From: Silene latifolia
Taxonomy: Eukaryota; Streptophyta; Magnoliopsida; Caryophyllales; Caryophyllaceae
Length of the DNA: 64,000 nt
NCBI RefSeq assembly: GCF_048544455.1
Contig: NC_133536.1
Span: forward strand, 198,775,325 to 198,839,324
Direction of reading: 5' to 3'
Both the position numbers and the translations under genes were made by a program. Of the stretch, positions 1 through 11,523 are shown piece after piece. Positions within the stretch are counted from its first letter, which is position 1, and each line of letters starts with the position of its first letter. Under the pieces are notes generated by a model. It ran no database searches, had not been told where the DNA came from, and saw only the letters and a list, made by a program, of their open reading frames with translations.

Positions 1-1664
1 TTAGTAAAGAGGCAAGTAAAGGTCGGATCCCAAGGGACGGGTATTGAAATGAGAATTCTATTGTAACTAGTAGTGTCTAGGGGTGTCACAAATTGAGTTG
101 GTGTAGAAGGTCACTAAACTAAAAATAGCAATGAAAATAAACTAGCAAGATGAATAAAATAAGGGGTGTAAACAATTGATTAAAGGCACTAGGGTGTCAT
201 GGGTTCATAGGGGATTCATGGGATATGATCATACAAACATGTTCTCAAATTATAAGCAAGCAATTATTGTTGTGATGGATTGAGTTGGGTTATATCTTAC
301 AATCCTAGGAAAGTTTGGGTCCCGGAGCCGAATCGATTAGATTGTACAACACCTACAAGTCGACTTAATCTTTCCTACTCAACACATGCATGGTCTAACA
401 AGACTCGAGTTGGGTTATGTCTTACAAGTCAAGTTGAAAGGATAGAAGATGATAGTAAATGCAAGGATGCATAGGCTTAGCATTTCATCAAATATAACAT
501 GTGCATGTATTAAGATCAAAACAAGCAAGCAAATAAGATATGAAAGCATATTGATTTAAGCATGAATCATTCCCCATGTTGGTTTCCCTAATCACCCATT
601 AAACCCTAGCTAAGAGACTACTCACTCATTATCATATTGATCATGCTAGAAAGGTTGTCAATCATACTAACATAATGAAACATGATGAATAAATGAAAGT
701 AATTAACAATAATTAAAAAGGGATTAAGAGATTATACCTACTAATGATTCCAATAATAAAGCAAGAATAATAGAAGTACTTGAATCCTAGATTGAGAGGT
801 TGTCAATCTCCCAATAATAACCCAAATAATCTTCAATTACCCAAAATAAAGGAAGAACAAGAGAGAGATTAAAGAACTAAAACTTGGATTAAAACTTGAT
901 TAATACTTGATTACAATATTGAAGAGAGATTTGATTGATATTAACTACACTAATTATTGATAAGAAGAACATGCTCCTCTAATTAGACTAATGGGGTATT
1001 TATAGTGAAAATTAGGGAGGATGCATTAGGGTTAACTAAGGGCTAAACTAGTAATTACACTTTTTAAGTTGAGCAAGGAGAATCCGGTATTTTCTGAGAG
1101 AAGGACTTCTCTTTTCGTAGCTTGAAGAATGAAAATCGTCTTTGTCATCAAATCCGTGCGGATTGGAGTCGGGACGGCCGGATCTGGGCTGAGGAATCCG
1201 AGCGGATCCTTGGGCAAGACGCTCGGATTTGTGAGGGGGAATCCGAGCGGATTCCAAGGTGGGACGCTCGGATTGGGCTGGATGGACGGGCGGATTTGGT
1301 ACAATCCGTTCGGATTGTAGTTCAGCGTCAATTCTTCTTCTTTTCTTCCCTTTTCTTCATAAATTCCTTGGGGATTTCCTCGGGGACTTAAGGATCCTTT
1401 TCTCAACATTGTTCTTCTACTATGATATGTACAAAGGCCTTCTAGTCTTGTCTCTTCTTGATGCTTGGTCATTGAATACAATCAATTTAGCCTCGTTTTG
1501 CCATGAAAATGCAAGATTCTTACTCCTTTCCTACCAAGGGATCAAAATCTCAAAGAATATGCAAAACAAAGAACTAAAGATAAGAAATGACCCAAATAGG
1601 CACTAAAAAGCATGGAAACAATGGTAATTCGGGGGCTAAATATGCGCCAATTATGGTCACATCA
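1..1664 (-). mobile_element. 5' LTR of a minus-strand LTR retrotransposon (body outside window)
   Basis: On the minus strand the LTR begins at 1664 with TGATGTGACCATAATTGGCG and runs leftward. A TATA box (TATAAATA on the minus strand) lies at 997-1004, about 660 bp from the terminus, and a block of GC-rich repeats lies upstream of it at 1150-1320. The sequence just right of 1664 is coding exon, not a polypurine tract, so this is the upstream (5') LTR and the internal region must lie left of the window. The left end of the LTR was not fixed; all of 1-1664 looks like U3-R-U5 or adjoining leader. The short ORFs here look incidental. The family is not certain; the TGAT start resembles the other Ty3-type LTRs in this window. 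Confidence 0.6.
1150..1320 (-). repeat. GC-rich imperfect repeats in the U3 of the LTR
   Basis: The motif GAATCCGAGCGGATTC and its variants (AATCCGAGCGGAT, ACGCTCGGATT, AATCCGTTCGGATT) recurs five to six times in both orientations, so the tract can fold. It sits 150-300 bp upstream of the LTR TATA box and is far richer in GC and CpG than its surroundings. Confidence 0.6.
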
Positions 1665-3142
1665 GCATCCCATGAAAGTAGTTGCATCATTACAGACTTT
1701 CGAAAATCTGGCATTCTCTGCAATTGTAAGAAATTATAGTTGAAATTAATGAACAACACAGTTTCAAATACAGATTTCATGTACGTATACTGTTCAACTT
1801 GTTTCTTACCTGATAATTGTCTGGATTCTGCCAATCACCGAGCTCACAGTCCAACATACTCAAATACCTCAACACGTGAGCTCCACAATCAAAACTGAAT
1901 GTAGTATAGTGTTCAACTATTTAGTAAACAATATTTAATTTCCGTAAAGCGGACACATTAGGGAATAACTTACTTATTTGATTGTTGAGGAACTTTGAGA
2001 GTTATAACCCTGTGAGAGTGCAGAAACCGCATGGGATAATATGACGGGGAACTACTTGCCAAAATAGGAGATAATTTGGCCACCTGAAAATGTTTCGAGT
2101 TAATACTGATTGTACACTAAAAATGTTTTATATACTCTGATTCACAAACTGTCAAGGGTTAGATTAGGCAAATAATTAATACCGTGTCTATGGTTGTATT
2201 ATGTACATCATAAGACTGTACTTTCGCGCTTGAGTTGAGGATGTAATTCGTTTTACTCTCCATATCGCATATACAAGCCCACCAATGTTTGTCTTTGATC
2301 AGCGGTATAAAAACCTGATATAATAAAGATTAGTCTCCAATTTACAGCCCTACATGTCCGCCACAAAAAAAAAAAAAAAAAAAAAATATTGTTGAGGGAC
2401 CAGACCTTTCGGATTGTGGCACCATTCACCGGTTTGTATGTCCCACTGATGTATTGATTCCAAATACAAGGGTTTTTCTTCTTTGTACAGTTCTACATAC
2501 CACAAAAGGTGATTTTACAAACCATATCAATTTGGGATAATCAAGATACTTGAATATTAAAACAAGTTCAAAGCTAACCACGATGACAGTCGATGACAAG
2601 TACAGAAGATCTGGTCGATGAAGTGTCGTCCTAATCCCAAACATATCAATCACCTAAAAAAATAATATTAGGAATGAAATAAAAGATTACAGATAATACA
2701 ATGAAATGAACGCTGATAGTAGTCTACTTACTTGATCCATAACCCACTGACGCGGTCTAAGCGTAGATAAAGTCGCTCGTGTGACTTCCATCCACTCAGT
2801 ACACACCATAGCCTCGCTGTAGTAAGGCACATTAAGAAACATTACTAGAATTATCCAAATAAAAATAAAAATTAAAGTAAAGGGGCAAGGGAAAAGCACA
2901 AAAAAATAAAAGTAAAGGGGAAAAATACTTACTGTGTGACTGTATCTCTTCCTTTGCGGTGCCAAATAAACTTCACAAGGTCGTCTTCGAGAATAAGGTA
3001 GACGCCGGTAGCCCCCACAAATATTAATAAGACAGCTTAAGATCTGTGATTCACAAATCAAGATCCTTGATTCACATAATAAGACCCACGATTCAGAAAT
3101 TAAGAACAACAGATAAAACCAATAATAACATCTAAGATTCAC
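1665..3142 (-). other. Second Ulp1-like module with catalytic His and Cys motifs
   Basis: Exons include YRRLPYSRRRPCEVYLAPQR (about 3030-2945), WMEVTRATLSTLRPRQWVMD (about 2822-2728), IDMFGIRTTLHRPDLLYLSS (about 2655-2420), VFIPLIKDKHWWACICDMES (about 2315-2190), VAKLSPILASSSPSYYPMRF (about 2090-1975), FDCGAHVLRYLSMLDCELGD (about 1910-1812) and RMPDFRKSVMMQLLSWDAD (to 1665). The HWW and DCG motifs are where a C48 cysteine protease needs them. The final exon is severed by the LTR, which would remove the C-terminal helices. A 22-A tract lies in an intron at about 2366. Confidence 0.6.
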
Positions 3143-6100
3143 AAAACATGATTAACAAGGGAATGGGTCATACATAGGCACACAATTCCACTCTTCTGCA
3201 CTTCGTTCGACAGTAGCTTTCAACATGTTGTCACCGGAGGTCATAATTCGAAGGCATAACTTCAATGCATAGCGTTTCAATTGACTTACCTATAAATGCA
3301 AAACAAAAAGTCCTTATAATTATTCCAAAGTTCACGAATCGGCCCCAGTTTCAGGAAATTAACTCCGTGTCCGACAAATCTAACTCTCAGGTTCACAAGG
3401 TTAAGTAAAGGTATCTTACAGAAGTTATAATTAAAGGACAGTCAGTTTTGTTCCCTTTGTAATGCTCCAACAGGTGAAACAAATAGACGCCGGTATCCAT
3501 TTCACCAGACTTCAAAATTGAAGGAGGGATAAACAACTCAGCATCATGTCACCATCTGCTGCGAATCTTGGTGAAACCCAATTAATGAGCCTATCTTTCT
3601 GCACAGACACAACCTAAATTAGCACTTAATTATGTGGATGTGTTACATGCTTGTCAAACACTTTGATCGTGAATTCACGAAAAAAAAAAGTAAATTCACA
3701 GCTTTGCATAACCAGAAATGGAGGAAAAGACGCACCGTAGGTTGCACATAATCAGAATAGTTAACATCTACTCCATTCATAGGGTGTATGACTGTCAATT
3801 TATTCCATCGAAGGTCGAAACAAAAGAAGCACGATGGGCATGATGTAGACATGATTGGAGTGCAAATCTGAAAACAAGACAAGATGAAATGAAAAGAAGA
3901 ACATAAAGATGAAAATAGGTTTCACAAAACATAATAACACCAAACCAAAACTTACTAATTGAATCAAGAAACATCAATATTTTCCGGACAACCCGGGGAA
4001 CTAACACCGTCATTGGAGTATGGAACAAATAAACGAACAGGAGAATCCGGTGATTTCAACTTCTCATTACTGTTTAGGATCTCACACCAAATATTTACAG
4101 CTTCAGAACATACTCGATCACCTTCAGGTATAGTCCTCAACATGCTCCTTGTCAATCTCTGAGTGTTACTTTGAAAAAGAATATCACTGCACTCAACAAT
4201 CAAAACAATCAGATTCGCAAAACAAGCCGTCAGATTCGCAAAACAGTCTATTGGATTCACAATATAAGCCCTACGATTTATAAATTGTCTGATTCACAAA
4301 ATGAGACCTGAGATTTACAAAACAAGTTCATAGTCAAATACCTTTGTTCTCTTTGTTGAGCAAAGCCCGAAATCCAACAAAGATTTTCTCCTCCCTATTA
4401 AAAGGAGTAATAACACCGATGTTTCTTTGGAGATACGGAGATCGATAGGCAAAGAAATTTGAATTATCTCTCTTCTAGGACGCACAATGGCAGGAGTATT
4501 GACATCAACATTATTGACATCAACATGATCAGAAACTGATGGTACCGAGAATGTAGGAAATCTGGTTCCCTCATCCTCTTCCCTCTGACACTGATCTATT
4601 CTTTCCTCACCTTGTATGCTTTCCTCACCTGGTCCCTCTTCTTCTGCTTTCTGGCACGGACCGGTGGTTTCATCACCGACAAACGGTTTCCATGATGACG
4701 ACGAATGTACAGTGAGTGACCAATGGTTTTTCGTGCAATTGCTCGATTCTTCCACACACAGTTTCGGAGATGGTGGACGGACGACTGGAATCATTGGAGT
4801 ATCAGGTAAATCAATAACAATTGGGGTTTCGGCTAGTTCGATAACTGGTGTTGGTGTTGGCTGGGACTGAGGATCAATAGATCTGTCTTCTTCAGAAGAC
4901 AAAAAATGATCGTCGTCTGCTAGCAGCCTCCACCGTGGGCAATCTGATGGGGTTGGCAATCTTGGTTTACGACGTTTCCGAATGGGTTTGCTTGTCACTT
5001 TGGGATCTGGTGGACGAATCGGTACAAAAGTGTCATCCATAATTTCCAATGCCGCACGTAAATCAGCGTCGGACCATCCACCCATCTTGTCCACATCGTC
5101 ATTAACAACGTGATCATTCTCCACAACATTCGCTGCAATGGATAACGTGTTTTCAACGATATTATTGACCACGTTGTCCAAATTCAGTTCACCGTCCTCA
5201 TCCTTCTTAGCATCCTCATTATTACCCATCTCTATATTTTCCTCCTTATTCCCATCATCGGCATTTTCTTCATCCCTAACATTCTCATCAAACTCATCCT
5301 GTTGGGATGAAATATACCCGTCCGCAATACCATTAACGGCTGCCACCATAGTAGAAACCGCTGCTGAGGAAGGTAGCTTGATCGTAGCTTGAATAGCAAG
5401 AGATCTGCAGCTAGCGAAAGCTGCAGCCGCTGCCTTTGCGGCTTCAGCAAGTTTGTGAACAATCTCACACTTACTGTCACTAAGGCCATCAGTTTCCTTG
5501 TCACCACAATGTGGAATATCAGACCCTATATCTGGTTTGCCTTCTTCGTGGTATTGGATGGTTAATTTGGACTGAACATGCTCAATCTTTGTGACCGGTG
5601 GCTGAGGTGCGGGTGCGAGTGTGTGGTAGCTCATGACAAGGGGAGGCTCCACAAAACCTTGACCGAAACCTTTATTTGCCTTCAACTCCTGTTTAATTCT
5701 TTTTGCAATTTTTTCTTTCGTCCAATTACAACAAGTTGGAAACTTTCTTATGACCAATCTTGATTTGTAGACGAAACGGTCCAAGTAAATGTACACGAGC
5801 ACCATAATGGGTTCACTAAAAAAATTATCTCCTTTCAAGCGTTTGACATCTCTCCACTCCTTGTTTTGCCAAGACCCAACTTGGTCAGCTAACTTCTGTT
5901 CGATGAAATTGCACCAATTGAATTCCGGAATCAGTGAAGTATCACCTAAACTTTTTAAAATCCTCAAACTTGCGCGATTCCCTTGCACACCACCCAACAG
6001 AGACGAGAATATGTAAACGATGAAATTTCGTTTAAAGTCATCTCCACCATCTTTCTGCATGGATAATTTGTTCAAGACGTGGTGATCATCGATATATTTG

Positions 6101-6555
6101 TGTGGATATTGCTTTCGGAAGTTTTCCAACGTAGCTAAATAAGCAGGACACTTATCCACATGTGACGCTTCCTCAACAGGTCTTGAACCCATTGGAATGC
6201 TCATGCAAAGATGGATGTCCTCCTCTAATACAGGGAGTTTTTTGTCAAATAACCATCCCTTTGCTGGGTTGTAATTTGACACTAGCCAATAAGCAAGGTC
6301 CCCGGGAACCTTGTCTTTTTCAATCATTAACAGACCGCCAAAGCCCATGTCTTTTATAGCTTGAATCTGCTGATCGCTCGGTGGATTTTTCGTATCTTTC
6401 AGAAAGTTGTACAACCCTTTTGGCGATATTCGAGTCCTCACTGTAGGCAGTCCCTCTGTACGCACCCTCTGTTTTTTTGCTGGCGGAGGAGCGGCAGCTT
6501 GCTCAACAATGCCTGGTGCAGAAGCGCCTGTGATGGTCGCTTCATCTTGTAGCCT
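1665..6555 (-). CDS. Ulp1/C48-protease-like gene, 3' end cut by LTR insertion
   Basis: Multi-exon minus-strand gene. The large exon runs from an acceptor near 6555 to a donor near 4341 and encodes about 735 residues, open from the acceptor. It starts with a basic, NLS-like PPPAKKQR stretch, then a globular region (SPKGLYNFLKD, MGFGGLLMI, YWLVSNYNP) of the kind seen at the N-terminus of plant Ulp1-like proteins, then an acidic low-complexity linker. No ATG opens this exon in frame, so the start codon must be in an upstream exon. Downstream exons encode two consecutive C48-like modules (about 4186-3180 and 3030-1665). The second has KHWWACICD and FDCGAHVLRYL, the His and Cys motifs of the family. 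Ulp1 proteases remove SUMO-like modifiers; relatives are also carried by some Mutator-like elements, so the gene could be transposon-borne. The last visible exon (RMPDFRKSVMMQLLSWDAD) is interrupted by the LTR at 1664, and module 1 is degenerate, so function is doubtful. Confidence 0.7.
3180..4186 (-). other. First Ulp1-like module (degenerate, DTG instead of DCG)
   Basis: Exons read by eye: 4186-3956 (SNTQRLTRSML...AVNIWCEILN), 3867-3736 (RWNKLTVIHPMNGVDVNYSD), about 3594-3420 (IPPSILKSGEMDTGVYLFHL), and about 3294-3180 (QLKRYALKLCLRIMTSG). The order matches a C48 domain. The usual catalytic Asp-Cys-Gly is read here as Asp-Thr-Gly (around 3487-3500), and the expected His-Trp after the first strand is not seen. 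The first exon hits a TGA at 3964 just before its splice donor, suggesting a small frameshift. I infer a catalytically dead or decayed module. Confidence 0.55.
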
Positions 6556-6589
6556 GTTTCACAATAATCATCTTTAGCGTCACAAAATA

Positions 6590-6935
6590 AGCTGAAAGGA
6601 TACACAAAAATAAGAACTAAGATTTATATAGTCTATTTTGGGGGATATGACCGAGATTCACAAAATAACTCTCCGCCACGAAATAACCTCAAGGATTCTT
6701 TTCAATAAGGCATAAGATTTATATAGTCCGAATGTTAGGAGAAGACCCGAGATTCACAAAATAACTCCCGCTTCACAAATTAACCTCTATGATTCACAAA
6801 ATAAGGCATAAAATTTATATAGTCCGAATCCGGGGATAAGACCCGAGATGCACAAAATAAACCCCGCCACAAAATAAGCTATAGGATTCAAAAATAAGCT
6901 ATATGATTTATAATCTGAAACTGTTCTTGATCCAA
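6590..6935. repeat. Degenerate GATTCACAAAAT repeats (intronic)
   Basis: Diverged tandem units of about 25-60 bp built on GATTCACAAAATAA with TTTATATAGTCC and GGGATAAGACCCGAGA segments. The same core recurs in other introns of this gene at 3040-3145, 4195-4330, 8690-8755 and 10,130-10,240. No coding potential seen. Confidence 0.6.
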
Positions 6936-6939
6936 CGCC

Positions 6940-7752
6940 AAGACCAAAAGACACCCTAGGAGGGGACGAGTGAACCCTTTTTGGGGGACGGGGTTAATAG
7001 TAGGGGCCGGGTGTCCTAAAACGGGACGGGAAAGGGTTTAGGGTTGGATTAGGCGGATCCGCCTAATCCAACCCTAAACCCTTTCCCTTGTACATAGTCA
7101 TTCGACCAACGACCAGACCAAAAGACACCCTAGGAGGGGACGGGTGAACCCTTTTTGGGGGACGGGGTTAACAGTAGGGGGCCGGGTGTCCTAAAACGGA
7201 ACGAGAAAGGGTTTAGGGTTGGGTTAGGCGGATCCGCTACCGCGGATCCGCCTAATCCAACCCTAAACCATTTCCCTTGTACATAGTCATTCGACCAACG
7301 CCAAGACCAAAAGACACCCTAGGAGGGGACGGGTGAACCCTTTTTGGGGGACGGGGTTAACAGTAGGGGTCGGGTGTCCTAAAACGGGACGGGAAAGGGT
7401 TTAGGGTTGGGTTAGGCTGATCCGCTACCGCGGATCCGCCTAATCCAACCCTAAACCCTTTCCCTTGTACATAGTCATTCGACCAACGCCAAGACCAAAA
7501 GACACCCTAGGAGGGGACGGGTGAACCCTTTTTGGGGGACGGGGTTAACAGTAGGGGCCGGGTGTCCTAAAACGGGAAGGGAAAGGGTTTAGGGTTGGAT
7601 TAGGCGGATCCGCGACCGCGGATCCGCCTAATCCAACCCTAAACCCTTTCCCTTGTACATAGTCATTCGACCAACGCAAAGACCAAAAGACACCCTAGGA
7701 GGGGACGGGTGAACTCTTTTTGGGGGACGGGGTTAACAGTAGGGGGCCGGAA
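6940..7752. repeat. Tandem array of about 188-bp units, each with a long perfect hairpin
   Basis: Units begin with AGACCAAAAGACACCCTAGG at 6941, 7115, 7304, 7492 and 7680 (spacing 174, 189, 188, 188 bp); the last is cut at about 7752. Each unit holds a near-perfect inverted repeat with arms of about 34 bp and a loop of about 3-4 bp. The left arm contains GGGTTTAGGGTTGG and ends in AGGCGGATCCGC; the right arm is its reverse complement. The first unit lacks the loop bases, which accounts for its shorter length. TTTAGGG equals one unit of the common plant telomere repeat, but here it is spaced and palindromic, so the array is not telomeric. Copies differ by only a few bases. Confidence 0.85.
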
Positions 7753-7774
7753 ATGTCAACGGGGCATGAAGTTA

Positions 7775-8960
7775 TTATTGAAGTTATTATTGAAATTGTC
7801 ATTCGAAGTTATTATGAAACAATAGGGAACGCAAGGATTCACAAAAAACAAAGAACACAAAGCAAACTTCATTAGTAAAACATAGTAGTCATACATTATA
7901 TTTATAAACTATCGACAATAGAACACGGCAAACAAGATAGCAACGTTCAATGCCGAAAATTACAAAGATAGTATTTTAGGAAAAGGGATGCAAATGTAGG
8001 CTATAGGTCCATAATAGAAGGTAAATCAATAGAACATGCATCTATACAATTGCGTAATAAGTTGACAAAGAATAGCAATTGCAAGGTGGCTCGTTCAAGA
8101 CATCACGGAGGTAAAGAACATAAGTTCTCATAAATTGTAGCGCGATCAATAGCATTCAAAAGGTTCATGGCACTTGGATGGTTATATTGGTGAAAATGAA
8201 GGATGAATTTAGCTGACATATTATCATCGAAAACATTTGCACGTATGGAATATTAGGTTAGCACCCCTATGAATAATTAGAATACCCTCCACATGGTTGA
8301 TTTCAAGAGAAAGCCAATATGCAGCGTTACACCGGAGCATTGGGATGAATAAGAAATATCTGAGACCAATTCCGACACACAATAGCCATCTTTGCCTTGT
8401 CTTCAAAGGCATCAAGTTTAGAAAATATATTATGCATAACTCCTTGAATATTGAAAACAGAATGTTGTGAGTGATAGCGAGGGGAAGATAATTTAACTTC
8501 GCCAAATCGCTTCCTTAAAAGACAAACTGATTGCGTTTTGTTTTTGACAGACATAAGTCGCACGAAATGACGATTCGTCTTCTTCAAAAGCATTAACGAC
8601 ACACCCTTTGCACCAAGACTCCATAATTCACTAAAAATAATAATAGGAACGCATAGTAGGTTAGTAACTAAATGAATAAGTTTCACAATGGCAGATCTAG
8701 GTTTCACAACAACTACTCCAAGATTCACAAAATCAAGTATAGGATTCACGTAATTATGAATCAACATTACAAAGATCGAGAGACAGAAATGAATCTCATC
8801 AAGTGCATGCCAGCTAAATTATTATGAAAGTTGTATTCGAAGTTATTATGAAAGATAGATGCTCGAGGATTGACAAAATAAAAGGAAAATAAACTTGATT
8901 AATAGAACATAGTATTCATACATTATGTTGATACAACATCCGAAATAGAAAACTACTGAT
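7775..8960. repeat. Pair of diverged direct repeats, about 150 bp each
   Basis: The segment at about 7780-7930 (GAAGTTATTATGAAAC, then CATAGTAGTCATACATTAT) recurs at about 8818-8950 (GAAGTTATTATGAAAG, then CATAGTATTCATACATTAT) in the same orientation, flanking the F-box-like fragment. This suggests an old tandem duplication of a transcribed or 3' flanking region. Confidence 0.5.
8110..8640 (-). pseudogene. F-box-like gene fragment, frame-disrupted
   Basis: The minus strand reads ELWSLGAKGVSLMLLKKTNR, then VFNIQGVMHNIFSKLDAFED followed by KAKMAIVCRNWSQI. The pattern I-x-x-I-F-S-x-L-D then V-C-R-x-W is that of an F-box. The frame ends at a stop after HPNAPV near 8330. Another frame continues with DDNMSAKFILHFHQYNHPSA and NLLNAIDRATIYENLCSLPP to about 8110, so either an intron or a frameshift lies between. 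It is not close to the F-box/DUF295 family elsewhere in the window. It could be part of the same transcript as the Ulp1-like gene or an independent relic. Confidence 0.4.
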
Positions 8961-9055
8961 TACATATTTATACAAGGGTGCCTTAGCAAGTATACAAAAG
9001 TAAGATTAAATACTAACGGTGATAGACCTAAGTACACCGACCGACAACTAAACAT

Positions 9056-9686
9056 AATAGGTTCATTTGAAATATAATTTAGTAGCTACATCCCTATCAC
9101 GCGAGGGTACAACTTTAAGTCCTACAATCAGTGTTCATAAGGTATTACTTGTCCTCATATTCAGCTGCTTACATGTAAATTCCTTGTGTTGTATTATAAG
9201 GGCATTGTAGGCAAGCTTTCTTTAGATGTACAAGAAAGCAAATATATCAAAGATGAAGATGAGGACGATGAAGATAATCGATCCCTCCAAAACAAGTCTT
9301 TCTCATGGCATATATGTTCTGCCATATCCCACCATTTGGTGTTGCTCATTTAGCTAGGAAACCGTCACAACTAGAAGGCCGGGCTAAATGAGCAACACAA
9401 ATGTTGGGATATGGCGAAAAAATATAGGTCGTGAGAAAGGCTTGTTTGTAGGGATCGATCTTCATCGTTATCATATTCATCTATGATACATATTCTTTCT
9501 ACTAGTACATGGAAAGAAAGGTAACCTAAAATTCCGTTTTAATACAACCCAAGGAATTGTACAGATGAGGCAGAGTTTGAGCATAGTAATACCTTAAGAA
9601 CACATTTGTAAGACTTAAAAGTGTACCCTTGCGTGATAGGGAATGTAGCTACTAAATTATATTTCAAATGAACAAGATTAGTCCCT
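9056..9686. repeat. About 630-bp foldback (long inverted repeat)
   Basis: The left arm (about 9056-9353) and right arm (about 9384-9686) are reverse complements with scattered mismatches and one unpaired stretch each. Pairs include GTAGCTACATCCCTATCACG with CGTGATAGGGAATGTAGCTA, and GTTGCTCATTTAGC with GCTAAATGAGCAAC, which closes on a loop of about 30 bp. No transposase and no clear terminal duplication were seen. It could be a foldback MITE or an inverted gene duplication; a transcript would form a long hairpin. Confidence 0.75.
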
Positions 9687-9704
9687 ACAATTCAAGAAAG
9701 TCAT

Positions 9705-9836
9705 CCGGCAAGATAGCATATCCATTTAATGAGCTCAAACTCTGCCTCTTCAAAGATATCGACTACCCGATCCGTACACCAAGTGTCCATAGTTGGCAAT
9801 GTATACGCAGACAGGAGCAATTGACCTAGGCATATA
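9705..9836 (-). other. Possible coding exon of unknown family
   Basis: After a plausible acceptor (CCTAG) the minus strand reads GQLLLSAYTLPTMDTWCTDR then VVDIFEEAEFELIKWICYLA without a stop. The composition looks protein-like, but I do not recognise the family. It may be an upstream exon of the Ulp1-like gene or part of the F-box-like relic. Confidence 0.25.
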
Positions 9837-10439
9837 AATAACTAAAACAGTTCAGACAAAAATAAATGAAAATAACTAAAACATAATAAGTAATACATTT
9901 CATACACATACACAAAATGTCATGTTTCGTATAAGTACATTCCAGATAAGTAGGATTAAAAGCCATATCAAAACAAGGTAAAGCATTCAGATGAAGTTTT
10001 ACAAATGACCAATTATGGACAAAGTGGTCTATAGGTTTCGCAAGATAAGGTCTATGCTTCAGACAAGCATTCACATAAACTCATCATAAAAAGATTACAA
10101 TCATGAGGCAGGTTTAACTTCCTGCATTATAATGAGAATGATTCGCAAAATATTCCACCAGATTCACAAAATATTCCACCAGATTCACAAAAACGACTAC
10201 AAAATTCACAAAATTAACCCAGGTTTAACAACAACACATCAGTCCAATATTCACAATATCACCTCCAAGTTTCATGATACAAAAACACAGAACTATATCG
10301 ACATTGCAGAATCAACAGAGCACCACAACAACAACAAGAAAAAAGCACAATATTAACAAAAACGAAACATATTAAGCAATGAACAATAAGAAAAACCTAA
10401 TAAACGAAAATTGACGAAGTAAGTATTGAAGAGAGCGAA

Positions 10440-10533
10440 CAGGACATACAAATAGTAGATCGAAAATGCTCCGAAATTGATTTTGTTGCGTTCGTACTGA
10501 TCGGATAATTCTTCGAGGATGATTATAACCTGC
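10440..10533 (-). other. Possible short 5' exon
   Basis: After the acceptor ATAATGCAG the minus strand reads VIIILEELSDQYERNKINFG. This is charged and exon-like, and it lies between the putative promoter near 10,900 and the large exon at 6555. Assignment to the Ulp1-like gene is inference. Confidence 0.25.
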
Positions 10534-10664
10534 ATTATAATGAAAATGATTTAGCAATACATTATCGAAAAAAATAGTAGATTGAAAAGCGTCTGAAAAT
10601 AGTAGATCTACAATAATTGATCGAAAATGAAGAAAAATAGTGATACGAATGAGAAGATCACATA

Positions 10665-10935
10665 CCTAGATCCGAAAAAGGACGACCGAACAGAGATGAT
10701 GATGATGACGATCGCGATCAAAATATCGATGATGAATCTGCGTGTGATTCGATTTATGATGAACGGTTAATCGCAAATCGGTAGTTGAGTGTTGAGAGTG
10801 AAGCGAGTAAATGAGTGAAAGACAGAGAGAGGGAGAGAGAGAGTAGAGAGAGAGAGTAAAATGTCGTAAATGAGAGAATTGGCTGGCATTTGCTTTGAGT
10901 GTATGATTAAATAGGGACACGTGGCGATCCGGAGT
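10665..10935 (-). promoter_or_regulatory. Putative promoter and 5' leader of the minus-strand gene
   Basis: A G-box/ABRE core (CACGTGGC at about 10,918-10,925) and the promoter-like motif ACCGTCGGATC (about 10,950-10,962) precede a CT-rich leader on the minus strand. A consensus donor (GGATCTAG^GTATGTGATC near 10,665) would end a first, mostly non-coding exon. This fits a transcription start around 10,850 feeding the gene to the left, but no transcript evidence exists here. Confidence 0.35.
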
Positions 10936-11008
10936 ATCTTTAGTTATTAGATCCGACGGTTTAGAAGGTGTCCAAATAGCCTCACCCTAAGAAGGGTGCC
11001 TCACATGA

Positions 11009-11466
<458 letters not shown>

Positions 11467-11522
<56 letters not shown>
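11467..11522. repeat. (AT)n microsatellite
   Basis: An uninterrupted AT run immediately right of the Stowaway element, the counterpart of the longer run on its left. Confidence 0.95.

Positions 11523-11523
<1 letters not shown>

Noticed and set aside
1032-1606. ORFs of 90-150 aa on both strands
   Set aside because: They come from the CpG-rich U3 repeats of the LTR and have no recognisable domain.
4315-6465. Start of the Ulp1-like protein at 6465
   Set aside because: The codon there is GTG and the frame stays open upstream to a good splice acceptor near 6555, so the true start lies in an earlier exon.
6940-7752. CRISPR-like array
   Set aside because: The units are 188-bp near-identical tandem repeats with no short repeat/unique spacer pattern, and the context is a plant genome.
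6940-7752. Interstitial telomere tract
   Set aside because: TTTAGGG occurs once per hairpin arm, not in tandem; the unit is a palindromic satellite.
8327-8767. Full 146-aa gene starting MLIHNYV
   Set aside because: The N-terminal half includes translated GATTCACAAAAT intron repeats; only the part from about 8640 leftward looks like protein.
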